This document shows, piece after piece, positions 7,945-16,361 of a stretch of DNA of 54,425 bases (position 1 is the stretch's first letter; the number at the start of each line of letters is the position of its first letter). The stretch is from Candidatus Hydrogenedentota bacterium (GTDB taxonomy: Bacteria > Hydrogenedentota > Hydrogenedentia > Hydrogenedentales > CAITNO01): the NCBI GenBank assembly GCA_903893795.1, contig CAITNO010000118.1:1-54425 (forward strand), in the 5' to 3' direction. A program made the translations under genes and the position numbers. The notes beneath the pieces are model-generated. The model had not been told where the DNA came from, searched no databases, and saw only the letters and a list, made by a program, of their open reading frames with translations.

Positions 7945-9024
7945 TCAGAAATCCAGGCTCCGCAGCGCCTGATAATAGAGTCCATGCCCAAAATCACTGG
8001 GATGGTTGATGTCGTTGGCGAGCAGGCTGAAGAGATCTTTGCGGGCGAGCACTTTGCTCCAGATGCCAAACACGTCGGCATAGGCGCAGCCGGACTCCTG
8101 TGCGGCGCGGCGGGTGGCCTCGGCAAAGAGGGCCATGCGGTGCGTCCCATACTTCCAGTCGGGGTTGGGCGTGAAGGCCGAATAGAGGATGACTTCGGCA
8201 CCGGTGTTCTCGCGAATCTGGGTGATCATCGTCTTGAGGTTTTCGGCAAACTGCTCGGGCGTCGGCCCGCTGATATTGTGGTCGTTCATGCCGAAACCGA
8301 TGAGGACCAGGTCGGGGGCCTTGTCCAGCACCTTCTCGCGCAGCCGGGGCAATTCGGAACCGGTCGAACCGCCATTGGTCGCGCCGTTTTCCACGGTGAT
8401 CCGGGCCTGGGGAAAACGCTCCGACAGATAGCGCGCCCATTGCGCGTGGAACACGACGTCGGGACTGCTGGCGTCGATGCCGACGGTGATGCTGTCGCCG
8501 AAGGCGACTATCTTGAAGGGGCCGCCTTTGCGCAGCTTTGCGGCGGTCTTGGGCAGCAAGGCAGACTGGTCGCTGCTTTCGCAGAGGGGGGCGGCATCCC
8601 TGGCCTCATAGTCCACGTAGGCAAAGAAGGCACGGTTGCCGAAGCCCGGATAGTCGCTGTGATTGAATTCTTTTTTGCCGTAGAGCATGTTGGTGCTGAA
8701 ATCGGGAATGCGCGATTCGGCCGTGCGGGCAATGGTCCCGGCGGCGTAATCGACGATGTAGTCCCTGCCCGCCTCGTAGACCACGGTGCCTGGCTGGCCC
8801 GGTTCATAGGTGCTGCGCACGGAGACAGTGCCCTGGACGAGATTGCCGTAGCACAGCTTGCCCGCTTCGGTCTTGGGGAGGACCAGGCTGTCGCCCTTCA
8901 CGGCAAGAACGCTACCCTTTTCGGGTTCGGCGCCTGCAAGGCCGGCCAGTGCGGTTGTCATAAGGGCCAGGAGCAGAAGGAATGCCCCTGTGAAGGTGCA
9001 CGGCGAAAAAGGGGGTGTTTTCAT
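7945..9024 (-). CDS. Exported SGNH/GDSL hydrolase
   Basis: This 359-residue protein has a signal peptide (LLLLALMTTALAGLAGA), an N-terminal beta-rich region of about 130 residues, and a C-terminal SGNH fold. Catalytic blocks are visible: FGDSI with the nucleophile Ser178, NGGSTGS, GMNDHN and a C-terminal DINHPSDFGH segment supplying the Asp-x2-His pair. SGNH enzymes deacetylate or de-esterify carbohydrates and lipids, and sugar esterase activity would fit the exported glycosidase-rich surroundings, but this is inferred. The gene is divergent from the next plus-strand gene. Confidence 0.86.
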   Translation of the reverse strand: MKTPPFSPCTFTGAFLLLLALMTTALAGLAGAEPEKGSVLAVKGDSLVLPKTEAGKLCYGNLVQGTVSVRSTYEPGQPGTVVYEAGRDYIVDYAAGTIARTAESRIPDFSTNMLYGKKEFNHSDYPGFGNRAFFAYVDYEARDAAPLCESSDQSALLPKTAAKLRKGGPFKIVAFGDSITVGIDASSPDVVFHAQWARYLSERFPQARITVENGATNGGSTGSELPRLREKVLDKAPDLVLIGFGMNDHNISGPTPEQFAENLKTMITQIRENTGAEVILYSAFTPNPDWKYGTHRMALFAEATRRAAQESGCAYADVFGIWSKVLARKDLFSLLANDINHPSDFGHGLYYQALRSLDF

Positions 9025-9310
9025 GTGGCAATTCCTGTTCCATGTTGTTTCCAGTCTGGGCGAAGCGCCTGCATGGCCGTCCTGAAAGATATGGCTAGAT
9101 TATGTCGCCGACTCTCCATCAGATCAAACGCGTTCGGGCCGGTCCGGAAAAGCATTCGCTGAAGGCATCCGAATGTTACAATCAGTACGGTTCCTCTGTA
9201 AGGGAAACGGGTGCTTGCGTGGAATAGGCCTGAATCGGGCCATTGTTTTCCCCTGACAGGAGGCATTGGGCACGGGCGGGAACGGAGTCCGTGATGAAGG
9301 AGAACGCCGA

Positions 9311-10552
9311 TTGAAAACGCTTGGCGTGGTGATACTGGCCAGCGGGGTGCTTATCGTTTTCGCGGTGGGCATGGGCACGGGTATCTGGTTTAGCCAGCAC
9401 TACCGGATAGTTCCAGTCGACGCCCCGGTTAAGGCGACGGCTGATTCGTTGCGCACGACCGAAGCAGTCTATTCCCCGACCTATGTTGCCCCCGTCCAGG
9501 CTCCGGTCGAAGCGGCAGCGCCTTTTCCCCCGCCTGCGGTCCCGGAAATCCATGCGGTCGCCAAGGCTCCAGCAGCCCATGCCACGCCCGCAACTGCGAA
9601 GTCACCGTTCTCGTACACCTTTGTCCCAGGGGAGAGGCTGCATTACGGCGTGGATGCGCAGATTCGGGGCACGGGGCTGGACATGGGGCAGGGCTCGAAC
9701 ATTAACATGAATTTCGCGTCGAAGCTGGCCATGCTCACCGAAAGTGTGGACGGCAGCGGCGCGGGAAATCTGGCGCTGAACTTTGAGAACACAGACATGA
9801 CGGGCGAGTTCATGGGGGCCCCCATCGAGCTGCATCAGCGTCCGGACAACACGCAGCTCAAGATGAACCGGGAGACGAAGATCGATTCGAACCTGGGCAT
9901 CAGCCTGGGGCTCATTCCCCAACTGGAGTTTTTCAAGCAGACCCTTCACATGAATGTGGGCAAAGACGGGGAGATACGGAGCCTGAGCGGCATCGACGGA
10001 TTTGAACAAATGCTGTCCTCGATGACGAAGCTGCCCTCCGACGCCATGGAAGGCACGGGGATTCGGCCCAATGCGGAATGGGCCACGCAGTTTCTCCTGC
10101 CCATGCCGGGCCTCGGCCAGGGGGTCAAAACAGTCACGCGCAACGCCTTCACCGGCTATTCGTCGGTGAACGGACACCGCTGTGCGGTGGTGCAGCAGGT
10201 GATGGACTCCAGCCAGGAAAAGGGCACGCTGACGGCGCAGTCGGGCGGGCTGGGCGCAATCGGCGACGTGTTGGGTTTCGAGATGCCTTTGTTCAGCGTG
10301 GTCGGCAGAAACACCATCTACTTCGATGTGACCAACGGAAAGCTGATCCGCTGTGACTTGAACCTGGAGTTCAACATGCAGTTGGGCGAACAACTAAAGT
10401 CCCTGACGGAACTCATGCGCAATTATGGCGATGTTTTCGACGAGGTCCTGGGTGGCAATTCCGGCAAGACGGTCAAGAAACCGGCCGCCAAGTCCAAGCT
10501 TTCGCAGGACATGGGGGTGAAGATTGTGGGGACGATGAAACTGCAGGAATAG
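9311..10552 (+). CDS. Membrane-anchored protein of unknown function (DUF6263-like)
   Basis: The product has one N-terminal membrane segment (about LGVVILASGVLIVFAVGMG), a Pro/Ala-rich linker of about 80 residues, then a beta-rich extracytoplasmic domain. No catalytic motif was recognised; the beta-rich domain loosely resembles DUF6263-type proteins. A TTG at 9311 after AAGGAG (9297-9302) is the preferred start. An in-frame TTG at 9266 sits too close to its own AGGAGG. An inverted repeat able to act as a terminator follows at 10565-10634. Confidence 0.65.
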   Translation: MKTLGVVILASGVLIVFAVGMGTGIWFSQHYRIVPVDAPVKATADSLRTTEAVYSPTYVAPVQAPVEAAAPFPPPAVPEIHAVAKAPAAHATPATAKSPFSYTFVPGERLHYGVDAQIRGTGLDMGQGSNINMNFASKLAMLTESVDGSGAGNLALNFENTDMTGEFMGAPIELHQRPDNTQLKMNRETKIDSNLGISLGLIPQLEFFKQTLHMNVGKDGEIRSLSGIDGFEQMLSSMTKLPSDAMEGTGIRPNAEWATQFLLPMPGLGQGVKTVTRNAFTGYSSVNGHRCAVVQQVMDSSQEKGTLTAQSGGLGAIGDVLGFEMPLFSVVGRNTIYFDVTNGKLIRCDLNLEFNMQLGEQLKSLTELMRNYGDVFDEVLGGNSGKTVKKPAAKSKLSQDMGVKIVGTMKLQE

Positions 10553-10564
10553 GGTTGGCGCGAC

Positions 10565-10634
10565 GTGGGGCAGACATTCCTGTTTGCCTTCCTTGACGTG
10601 AATTCAAATCGGCAGACAGGAATGTCTGCCCCAC
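10565..10634. repeat. Inverted pair of GGCAGACA hairpin repeats
   Basis: Two copies of the 20-base GGCAGACA...TGTCTGCC element face each other (10569-10588 and 10611-10630). With flanks, the arms pair over 24 bases with one mismatch around a 22-base centre. Each arm can also fold alone around a GGAA loop. The pair lies 12 bases after the DUF6263-like gene and could end its transcript. It has the layout of a bacterial REP doublet (BIME). Confidence 0.7.
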
Positions 10635-10729
10635 ACTGTTCGCACATTGGACATGGAAACGGCCCTGTGATACGCTCCGTCAGCGAAACGCGCGGATAAA
10701 GTATGTGTCAATAGAATGAGGGTTTTGCC

Positions 10730-11188
10730 GTGACCATGGAAGAGGAAAGTGGCTTTGAAAGCCCCGAGGTGGCACCGCCGGACAAAGGGGCGCAATTCTG
10801 GCACCGCATCGGGGTTGCCTCCTCAAGACTCATTCTTTTCAGCGTGGCCGTTGTCCTGTTCCGGCTGGTGCAGATTTCCGTGGAGGGCGGCAAGTCCGAT
10901 CCCAGTCTGCTGACCAGGTGCCTGGGCATGGCTGCCTTGACGTCTTTTGTCATTGGCACCCTTCTGGCGGACCTGTGGGTGTTGCGTTCGCTGGTAATGG
11001 GTGCGACGCAGAGCGGCAGTCTTGACAGGAGAATGAACCCCATTTTCTCGCTGTTGCTCACCTGCAGGCTGGGTTCCGAAGTGACCCAGGGCATCGAGAA
11101 GGACATCCTGTCCGCCAAGGCACTGGGGGCGCTTTTTGCCACGGTTCTATCCTTTTTCTTGGTGGTTTTGTTGTGGACGCTCAAGTAG
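10730..11188 (+). CDS. Small membrane protein of unknown function
   Basis: This 152-residue protein has an acidic N-terminus and three probable membrane segments (around ILFSVAVVLFRLV, MAALTSFVIGTLLADL and ALFATVLSFFLVVLLWTL). No family was recognised. The GTG start at 10730 has a GAATGAGGG sequence seven bases upstream; an ATG two codons later is a less likely alternative. It precedes the papain-like peptidase gene by 22 bases and is probably in the same operon. Confidence 0.6.
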   Translation: MTMEEESGFESPEVAPPDKGAQFWHRIGVASSRLILFSVAVVLFRLVQISVEGGKSDPSLLTRCLGMAALTSFVIGTLLADLWVLRSLVMGATQSGSLDRRMNPIFSLLLTCRLGSEVTQGIEKDILSAKALGALFATVLSFFLVVLLWTLK

Positions 11189-11210
11189 GGTGGAAGGGGA
11201 GTCTGGCATT

Positions 11211-11993
11211 ATGAGGAGGCTCTTGTCGGCAGGATGTTGGGCGCTCCCGGTGCTTCTGTCTGCCTCTGTTGCTTACGCGGAAGACAAGGTTTTGCCTGCA
11301 CCAGGCACTAAGGAGCGGGTTGATCTCCGGGATGAAATCCTCCGTCGGGGCATTGAAATCAAAGACCAGGGAAGCTCCAGGCCGACCTGTTCGGTGTTTG
11401 CCATGACCTTTCTGCTGGAGTGGGCCTGCACGGACGCACAGGATGCACCGCCTCGACAGGGGCAGAAATTGAATGACCTTTCCGAGGAGTATCTCAACCA
11501 CATGGCCAATGTGGCCACGGGAAGGACGGATGACGGCGATTTCTTTGAGAATATTGACCGGGGCTTCAGGCAGTATGGCATGGTGACGGAAGCGTCCCTG
11601 CCCTACGACAAAGACAAGGCCTATGATTTTTCACGCATGTCCGTTCCTCCATCCCTGATTGAAGCGGGAAAACGGTTCTTGAAGGAGATGCCGACCCTGC
11701 GGGGCCGCTTTATTAAGGAATGGTCAAACAGGAACCCCGGCCTCACAGAGGCGCAGTGTGATGACCTCCTTGCCTGCCTGCGGCGGGGCGTTCCCGTGGC
11801 GATTGGAAGGGACCACTCCATGGTCGCGGTGGGATTTGAGCTGGACGCATCGCAACCCGGAGGGGGCCGGTTCATTCTCAGGAACAGTCAGGGCAAGAAA
11901 GCGGGCGAGCAGGGTTACTGCATGGAATCGTTCGAGAGCCTGAAGAAAACGACCTTTGATGCGTTTGTCTATGAGAAGAAGGGGCTGTACTGA
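11211..11993 (+). CDS. Exported papain-like (C1) cysteine peptidase homologue
   Basis: This 260-residue protein has a signal peptide (to about residue 23) and a papain-like arrangement: an oxyanion glutamine and nucleophile in DQGSSRPTC (Gln53, Cys60), a histidine in RDHSMVAVG (His202) and an asparagine in RNSQG (Asn225). In papains the last motif is NSWG; here Trp is replaced by Gln. The order Gln-Cys-His-Asn and its spacing fit family C1, and a catalytically active exported peptidase is likely but not certain. The start at 11211 places the signal peptide at the N-terminus. It is probably co-transcribed with the small membrane protein upstream. Confidence 0.75.
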   Translation: MRRLLSAGCWALPVLLSASVAYAEDKVLPAPGTKERVDLRDEILRRGIEIKDQGSSRPTCSVFAMTFLLEWACTDAQDAPPRQGQKLNDLSEEYLNHMANVATGRTDDGDFFENIDRGFRQYGMVTEASLPYDKDKAYDFSRMSVPPSLIEAGKRFLKEMPTLRGRFIKEWSNRNPGLTEAQCDDLLACLRRGVPVAIGRDHSMVAVGFELDASQPGGGRFILRNSQGKKAGEQGYCMESFESLKKTTFDAFVYEKKGLY

Positions 11994-12110
11994 CTTGGTT
12001 CTCGGCACGCAGGAAGGCTTCTGGATGCGATTGAGGCTGAATTATACACGGACAAAGCCAAGGCAGGCGGGACACCTGCGGTACGAAGCTGACCATTTTC
12101 CCTCTCGACG

Positions 12111-14864
12111 TTAATAGAGTGCGGTCACGGTGACGGAGCCCTGCACATTGTGCAGGCGAATCAATTCCTTTGCCGGGTCAAAGTCGTTCCAAGGACGGCC
12201 GTTGACCGTCACACCTCTTATGGGCAGGGTCTTTGGATGACGAAAGCGCAGGAACAGCGCTTCCGGAGTCTTTCGGGAAGGGACCTCGATCGTTGCATTA
12301 ATCTTACCGTTGTCCACGTCTGAGGTAATCTCATAGGCGAAGGTTCCGAAGCGGGTGGGGGCATTCCGGACGGCAATCCTTTTGCCCTGTTCCAACCAGG
12401 GGCGGGGGGTGGCGCGGGCGGCCCAGAGGGATTGGCCGTCCTCCATGACCAGCAGGTTGCGGAAGTTTTCCATGAACCAGCCTGCGGTGCCGTTGTCGGG
12501 CGTGGTGCACGGGTCATAGTTGCCCAGGTGCCAGTGTTCCCAGAGCCGGCCGTCGGCGCCGACCACGGAGGCGTAGGCATTCATCCAGAAGCGGAGGAAG
12601 TTGGGGATGTCGTCCTGCATGAGGTAGATATTGGCGTTGTGGGAGGCCTTGGGCAGGATGACGTAGGGGGTCCAGAACCAGGCATCGTCCGCGGGAAGGC
12701 CCTTGGCCTTTCGTGCGTCCTCCTTTTCGCGCACGGCGGAGGAGGAGGTGCCCATTTCTTCCATCATGTCCAAGGTGTCCACCATGCGCGCATCGCCCGC
12801 ATCGAGGCCGCCATAGGGCTCAGCGAGCGTGAGGGCGCCCATGAACTTGTCGCAGTCGGGAAACTGGGGCGCGCCTAATTCGGGCCCGGTGAGGCCCCGG
12901 GCATAGGCCATGCGGGGCAGATAGCTGTGGAAGGCACCATCGCGGCCCAGCCGGGCGGGCGCGAGCGCCCCCTCACGGTCTATAACCCGGCGCAGGTCTT
13001 CGCTGAAAGTTCCGGCCTCCTTTTGGTACTTGCGGCCCGCCTCGCGGTCGAATTCTGACAGGGTGTCGGCGAAGCGCTGCAGGCCCTGCAGGGCCAGGGC
13101 GTTGTCCACGTAGTACCAGTGCCAGTCGCAACTGGGTATGGCGTAGTCGCCCAGCATGCAGGGGGGCATTAGCCCGGCCGCATGCAGGTCCTTCCGGTTG
13201 GGAAGGTCCTTCATGTAGCCCGTGCGCTGGCGGACGAGCCAGTCGGCGGCGGCCTGCATGCGGACGCGGTTCTTCTCGAACCAGGCGCGGTCTCCCGTGA
13301 GGAACCAGCGCTCCGCCATGGCAAAGAGCAGCCTGCCGGTGGAGGCGTGGGTGCCATCGTGGCTGTAGCCCATGTCGTGGCGCATGGCGGCGGCCCATTC
13401 GAGGGCGCCGTTGCCGTCGCTGTAGTCGCCGTCCGGCTTGGCGCCCGGCGCGGCCAGGAAGTGCTCGTAAACCTTGTCGGCCTTGTCGTGCAGGCCAATC
13501 ATGTCCATTTCATGGGCAACGCGGCCCACCTCGAAGGCCAGTCCGCCCCACAGGTGCTCGCCGGTCAACTGGAAGGAAGCGGCGCGCCAGGCGGCGGTCC
13601 AACCGGGGTCGGACAGTTCAACCTGCATGGGCGGGTCTCCGACTTGCGGAAAGTCGGGAAGGTTGGTTCCCTCCGGGCAGGTCCAGAGTCGGACTTGCTG
13701 CATCAGTTCCTTCCAGGAGGCGGCCTCGCGGTGTTCGCGGGTCATTTGGCGGATGCTCTTGAGTTTCCTGGCGGCGAGTTCGGCGGTGAATTGGCGGGCG
13801 CTCTGGCCGCCGCCCACCTTGGACAGGAATACGCCGTGTTCCGGCATCAGGATGGGTCCGTTTTCCAGGTCGCTTATGCGAACGGTGAAGCTGTCCGTTT
13901 TTGTCCGGACGGTGATGCGGCTGTCCAGGCCCGGACGGGCGCCGGACGCATAGAGCAGGGGCACAACAATGCCCCGTCTTACCGGGTGGCCGATGGCGCG
14001 GGAATGCCACTTAACCCCATTGGTGATCGTCACCCCCTTGTCCTCAGACAGGGGCGTCACAGGACCGGTCAGTGCGATGGAGGACTCCAGGCATCCGTCA
14101 AAGGGCTGCTTTTCCTTCTCCGGCTGGAAACCCCACTCGATTTCGACGTCCATCCGTTTCCACGTACCTGTGCCGGGCCCGGTGACGCGGATATCGGGGA
14201 TGGCATAGGACGCTTTCACCGCAGGCTTTTCCTTGTCGTAAAACACGCCCACCATTTCGGTGGCGGCAGCCACACGGACGCTGTAGGACGAGTCCATTTT
14301 CGCGGTGGGGTCGCTCTTGTAGGTCCAGGTGCGGCCATCGCCGGACAGGGTGGGATTGCTGAGAATCTTGTCCACGGTCCAGCCAAACCAACCGAAGGAG
14401 GTGGGGTAAATCCTGACTTCAACCGCGTTGGGTGAGGGGATTTGCTGCGGACCGTCTGGCCACTGGAGTTCGACTTGGCTGCCGGTCACACCGCCGGTCC
14501 AAAGCAGACCCGCCTGCAATAGTCCCTTGGGCCTAGAGAGGAGGGGCTGCAGCAGGTCGGGCATGTCGTAGTAGATGCTTTTCAACTCTGACTGGGGCAG
14601 CGCGTCGTAGGCCGTCCGGTATACTTTGTCGATGCGCTCCAAACGGTGGGGGATGAAGCAGGCTTCCGGCTGCGGTTGAACCGCGCGGTCGGCGCGCCAG
14701 GCATACGCCCAAGGGGCGATATCGACCGGCTGGCCCACACGCTTGTCGAGGTCGCCTGTCGCCACCGCCTTGGGCGGGCAACCCTGCGGCATCAGGCCCG
14801 TTGATGCACAGCCCCACATGAGACAGAGCACCACGGAACAGGCCAGCAGGGTGAGCTTCTTCAT
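12111..14864 (-). CDS. Large exported lipoprotein with six-hairpin glycosidase-like domain
   Basis: This 917-residue protein starts with a lipoprotein-like signal ending in LCLMWGC. Its -3 position is unusual for a lipobox, so lipidation is probable rather than certain. The N-terminal half (about 50-380) is beta-rich, the second half (about 400-800) is rich in paired helices with many Trp, Asp and Glu, as in (alpha/alpha)6 glycosidases, and the last 70 residues are a small beta domain. Candidate acidic residues lie in the MGYSHDGTHAS and CDWHWYYVDN segments, but I cannot assign a GH family. GGAGA lies ahead of the ATG at 14864. Confidence 0.65.
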   Translation of the reverse strand: MKKLTLLACSVVLCLMWGCASTGLMPQGCPPKAVATGDLDKRVGQPVDIAPWAYAWRADRAVQPQPEACFIPHRLERIDKVYRTAYDALPQSELKSIYYDMPDLLQPLLSRPKGLLQAGLLWTGGVTGSQVELQWPDGPQQIPSPNAVEVRIYPTSFGWFGWTVDKILSNPTLSGDGRTWTYKSDPTAKMDSSYSVRVAAATEMVGVFYDKEKPAVKASYAIPDIRVTGPGTGTWKRMDVEIEWGFQPEKEKQPFDGCLESSIALTGPVTPLSEDKGVTITNGVKWHSRAIGHPVRRGIVVPLLYASGARPGLDSRITVRTKTDSFTVRISDLENGPILMPEHGVFLSKVGGGQSARQFTAELAARKLKSIRQMTREHREAASWKELMQQVRLWTCPEGTNLPDFPQVGDPPMQVELSDPGWTAAWRAASFQLTGEHLWGGLAFEVGRVAHEMDMIGLHDKADKVYEHFLAAPGAKPDGDYSDGNGALEWAAAMRHDMGYSHDGTHASTGRLLFAMAERWFLTGDRAWFEKNRVRMQAAADWLVRQRTGYMKDLPNRKDLHAAGLMPPCMLGDYAIPSCDWHWYYVDNALALQGLQRFADTLSEFDREAGRKYQKEAGTFSEDLRRVIDREGALAPARLGRDGAFHSYLPRMAYARGLTGPELGAPQFPDCDKFMGALTLAEPYGGLDAGDARMVDTLDMMEEMGTSSSAVREKEDARKAKGLPADDAWFWTPYVILPKASHNANIYLMQDDIPNFLRFWMNAYASVVGADGRLWEHWHLGNYDPCTTPDNGTAGWFMENFRNLLVMEDGQSLWAARATPRPWLEQGKRIAVRNAPTRFGTFAYEITSDVDNGKINATIEVPSRKTPEALFLRFRHPKTLPIRGVTVNGRPWNDFDPAKELIRLHNVQGSVTVTALY

Positions 14865-15002
14865 TGCAGGGTCTCCTTGAACGCGGCGGAACAGGCGCGC
14901 ATTGCGGCCGACACACTTTGAACGCCAGTGTAGCGCATCGGCCCGGACGGGGTGAATTCGTGGGCGCAGGTGGCTGCGAACAGGGAATCTAGAAGGAAAG
15001 AC

Positions 15003-15022
15003 GGCAGACAGGAATGTCTACC
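15003..15022. repeat. GGCAGACA hairpin repeat, copy 4
   Basis: GGCAGACA-GGAA-TGTCTACC, with the third position from the end of the right arm changed to A as in the copy at 2377-2396. It is followed by CCACA. Confidence 0.7.
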
Positions 15023-15190
15023 CCACAATGGGCGGAAGCGCGGCCGTTTGCGACGATTCTTGGGCACAGTGTCGCGCTTTCAGCGCTTCGTATTGGTTGC
15101 AGCCAACGCCCACATCAAGCCCTCTGTGTCCTGTGTATTACTATGTCCCAAGATGTTCGCGAGACAGGACGATTCCTGTGTGTGCGTGGA

Positions 15191-15231
15191 ATACACCCCC
15201 CGGCCCTTCGGGCCACCCCCCTCCAGGGGGG
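15191..15231. repeat. Dispersed double-hairpin repeat, copy 2
   Basis: ATACACCCCCC is followed by the hairpin GGCCC-TTC-GGGCC (15202-15214) and a C6/G6 hairpin with a TCCA loop (15216-15231). Compared with copy 1 (25-67), the first stem differs at paired positions but still pairs. Confidence 0.6.
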
Positions 15232-15442
15232 ACCGGAGACGGCACGACCCCGAACCCCATTTGTGCGGCTCTGCTCCTCTGTGTCCCTCTCTGCGCTCTG
15301 TCATTCAACATGCTAATGCAGAAAGAATCATGGGTGAAGGGGAGGAGAATCTTCGGGAGCCCTGTCCGGCGAACATGGATTGCGGAAAAGGGGAAAAGGT
15401 TTGTGCTACGCTTGCGGCAACTTCCAGGGAGAACCAGAACCG

Positions 15443-16351
15443 ATGAGTGTGCTGTCTGCGATTGGAAACACGCCGCTGGTGCCTTTGCGCCGAATTCACA
15501 GCAACCCGGAGGTGCAGATCTTCGTGAAGCTGGAGGGCAACAACCCCGGCGGGTCGGTCAAGGACCGTCCGGCACTCTACATGATTCGCGCGGCGGAGGC
15601 ATCGGGCGAACTGACGCCCGGCAAGACCATCCTGGAGCCGACTTCGGGCAACACGGGGATTGCCATTGCCATGATCGGGGCTTCGCGGGGATACCGCGTC
15701 GTGCTCACGCTGCCCGGATGCGTGAGCGCGGAACGGCACCGCGTTCTGGAGGCTTTCGGCGCGACGGTGATTGTGACGCCACCGCAGGAAAGCACCGACG
15801 GGGCCATTCGCCGGGCCCACGAAATGCTGGCGGAGGAACCGGACAAATACTACATGCCCAACCAGTTCGCCAACCCCAACAACTGGCTGGCCCATTACGA
15901 GACCACCGGTCCCGAGATATATGCGCAGACCGAGGGGCAAGTCACAGCGTTCGTGGCGGGCATGGGCACGACAGGCACACTGATGGGCGTGTCCGCCTAT
16001 TTGAAAAAGCAGAACCCCGACATCCGCATCTACGGTGTGGAACCCACCCCGAAACACGCCATCCAGGGCCTGAAGAACATGACCACCTCGATGGTGCCGG
16101 AGATTTATGACCGGTCCAGGCTGGATGAGGTGATTACGGTGGAGGATGACCCCGCCTTTGATTTGACGCGGCGACTGGCCACGGAAGAGGGCATTTTCTC
16201 AGGCATATCGAGCGGTGCCGCTGTGGCCGGTGCGTTGCGCGTGGCGGAGACAATGAGTTCGGGCGTGGTTGTCGCCATTCTGCCCGACCGGGGTGACCGC
16301 TATCTCAGCACCACGCTGTTCCGCGCGACCTGCGGAAAGTGCCCGCCCTGA
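15443..16351 (+). CDS. cysM: Cysteine synthase B-type PLP enzyme (O-acetylserine sulfhydrylase)
   Basis: This 302-residue cytosolic enzyme belongs to the beta-substituting PLP family that makes cysteine from O-acetylserine and sulfide or thiosulfate. Lys40 in NNPGGSVKDR is the PLP Schiff-base residue, TSGNTG (67-72) binds the substrate carboxylate, and the GMGTTGTL loop binds the PLP phosphate. The short length and the C-terminal LPDRGDRYLST and CGKCPP segments fit CysM rather than CysK. The ATG at 15443 follows AGGGAGA. The gene stands alone and converges with the DUF4838 gene ten bases downstream. Confidence 0.88.
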   Translation: MSVLSAIGNTPLVPLRRIHSNPEVQIFVKLEGNNPGGSVKDRPALYMIRAAEASGELTPGKTILEPTSGNTGIAIAMIGASRGYRVVLTLPGCVSAERHRVLEAFGATVIVTPPQESTDGAIRRAHEMLAEEPDKYYMPNQFANPNNWLAHYETTGPEIYAQTEGQVTAFVAGMGTTGTLMGVSAYLKKQNPDIRIYGVEPTPKHAIQGLKNMTTSMVPEIYDRSRLDEVITVEDDPAFDLTRRLATEEGIFSGISSGAAVAGALRVAETMSSGVVVAILPDRGDRYLSTTLFRATCGKCPP

Positions 16352-16361
16352 TCCGAAGATT

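Larger units (their letters stand above)
14865..15442. other. Repeat-rich intergenic region
   Basis: This 578-base gene desert between two divergent genes holds a GGCAGACA hairpin (15003-15022), the sequence CGCGCTTTCAGCGCT (15073-15087, shared with 6966-6980), a double-hairpin element (15191-15231) and degenerate CTCTGTG-type runs (about 15270-15300). No coding frame looks real. The last 20 bases contain the ribosome site of cysM. Confidence 0.6.

Noticed and set aside
13182..14435. Plus-strand open frame opposite the six-hairpin glycosidase
   Set aside because: Low-complexity Gly/Ala/Val-rich translation with no motif; shadow of the minus-strand gene.
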